A stretch of DNA of 64,000 bases from ZC4RG30 sp049841155 (GTDB taxonomy: Bacteria > Pseudomonadota > Gammaproteobacteria > Steroidobacterales > Steroidobacteraceae): contig JASGHI010000003.1 of the NCBI GenBank assembly GCA_049841155.1, forward strand, positions 1,116,001 to 1,180,000. Reading direction: 5' to 3'. The notes under the pieces are model-generated. The model ran no database searches. It was given only the letters and a program-made list of their open reading frames with translations, and was not told where the DNA came from. A program made the translations under genes and the position numbers. Positions 63,036 through 64,000 of the stretch are shown piece after piece (positions within the stretch are counted from its first letter, which is position 1; every line of letters starts with the position of its first letter).

Positions 63036-63050
63036 AGTTACAATATAACC
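63036..63050. promoter_or_regulatory. Predicted Zur box, ZigA side
   Basis: AGTTACAATATAACC differs from the Zur core at three positions (1, 6 and 15). It ends 3 bases before the GTPase start codon. Its centre is 28 bp from the other box in the same 47-bp gap. Confidence 0.7.
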
Positions 63051-63053
63051 TCC

Positions 63054-64000
<947 letters not shown>

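Overview
The window looks like a GC-rich gammaproteobacterial chromosome, probably from the Steroidobacterales/Nevskiales group. Pointers are a fused rlmKL gene, a gamma-type Zur operator (TGTTATA-N-TATAACA), five TonB-dependent receptors, and many secreted paralogs of the kind seen in oligotrophic receptor-rich bacteria. The lineage is an inference. I saw no tRNA, rRNA, CRISPR array, transposase or integrase.

Layout. (1) 1-18.8 kb is mostly housekeeping and amino-acid metabolism: a TetR regulator, RlmKL, an aldehyde dehydrogenase divergent from an omega-aminotransferase, two TorF-type porins, a TolC-like lipoprotein, S-formylglutathione hydrolase, a glycerate-kinase-like protein, pyrophosphatase, an ABC efflux operon whose ATPase gene is frameshifted, phenylalanine 4-hydroxylase, glutamate dehydrogenase and a GntR/FCD regulator. 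(2) 18.8-23.5 kb holds a polar amino-acid ABC importer, a VOC protein and a stand-alone P5C dehydrogenase; with PutA at 45-48.7 kb and glutamate dehydrogenase this forms a proline/glutamate catabolic set. (3) 23.6-50 kb is an accessory island with eight paralogs of a secreted protein family sharing a G-x-S-I-G-H-W-E-G-D-T-L-V-V-D-T segment (called SIGHWE here), four DUF6152 proteins, three TonB receptors, two exported SUMF1-fold proteins, a 2OG-Fe(II) oxygenase, an MDR oxidoreductase with a signal peptide, and a FecI/FecR pair. (4) 50-64 kb is a zinc-starvation region: Zur, a ZIP transporter, a DUF2946/DUF2796/ABC/DUF3299 operon, a two-receptor plus FecBCD-like ABC operon, and a ZigA/CobW GTPase, joined by four Zur boxes.

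How it may work together. A 10-mer, ATCGTATATT or close variants, recurs next to start codons of glutamate dehydrogenase/GntR, the amino-acid importer, three SIGHWE/DUF6152 units and the second TonB receptor, so the FCD regulator at 17.9 kb may control both amino-acid use and the island. A separate two-part motif precedes both the ECF sigma gene and receptor 3, as expected for a FecIRA-type circuit. All four DUF6152 proteins are predicted to begin, after signal-peptide cleavage, with His-His-Ser and to keep two further histidines, which suggests a metal site. I regard the SIGHWE/DUF6152/receptor module as the most likely undescribed system here; its substrate is unknown.
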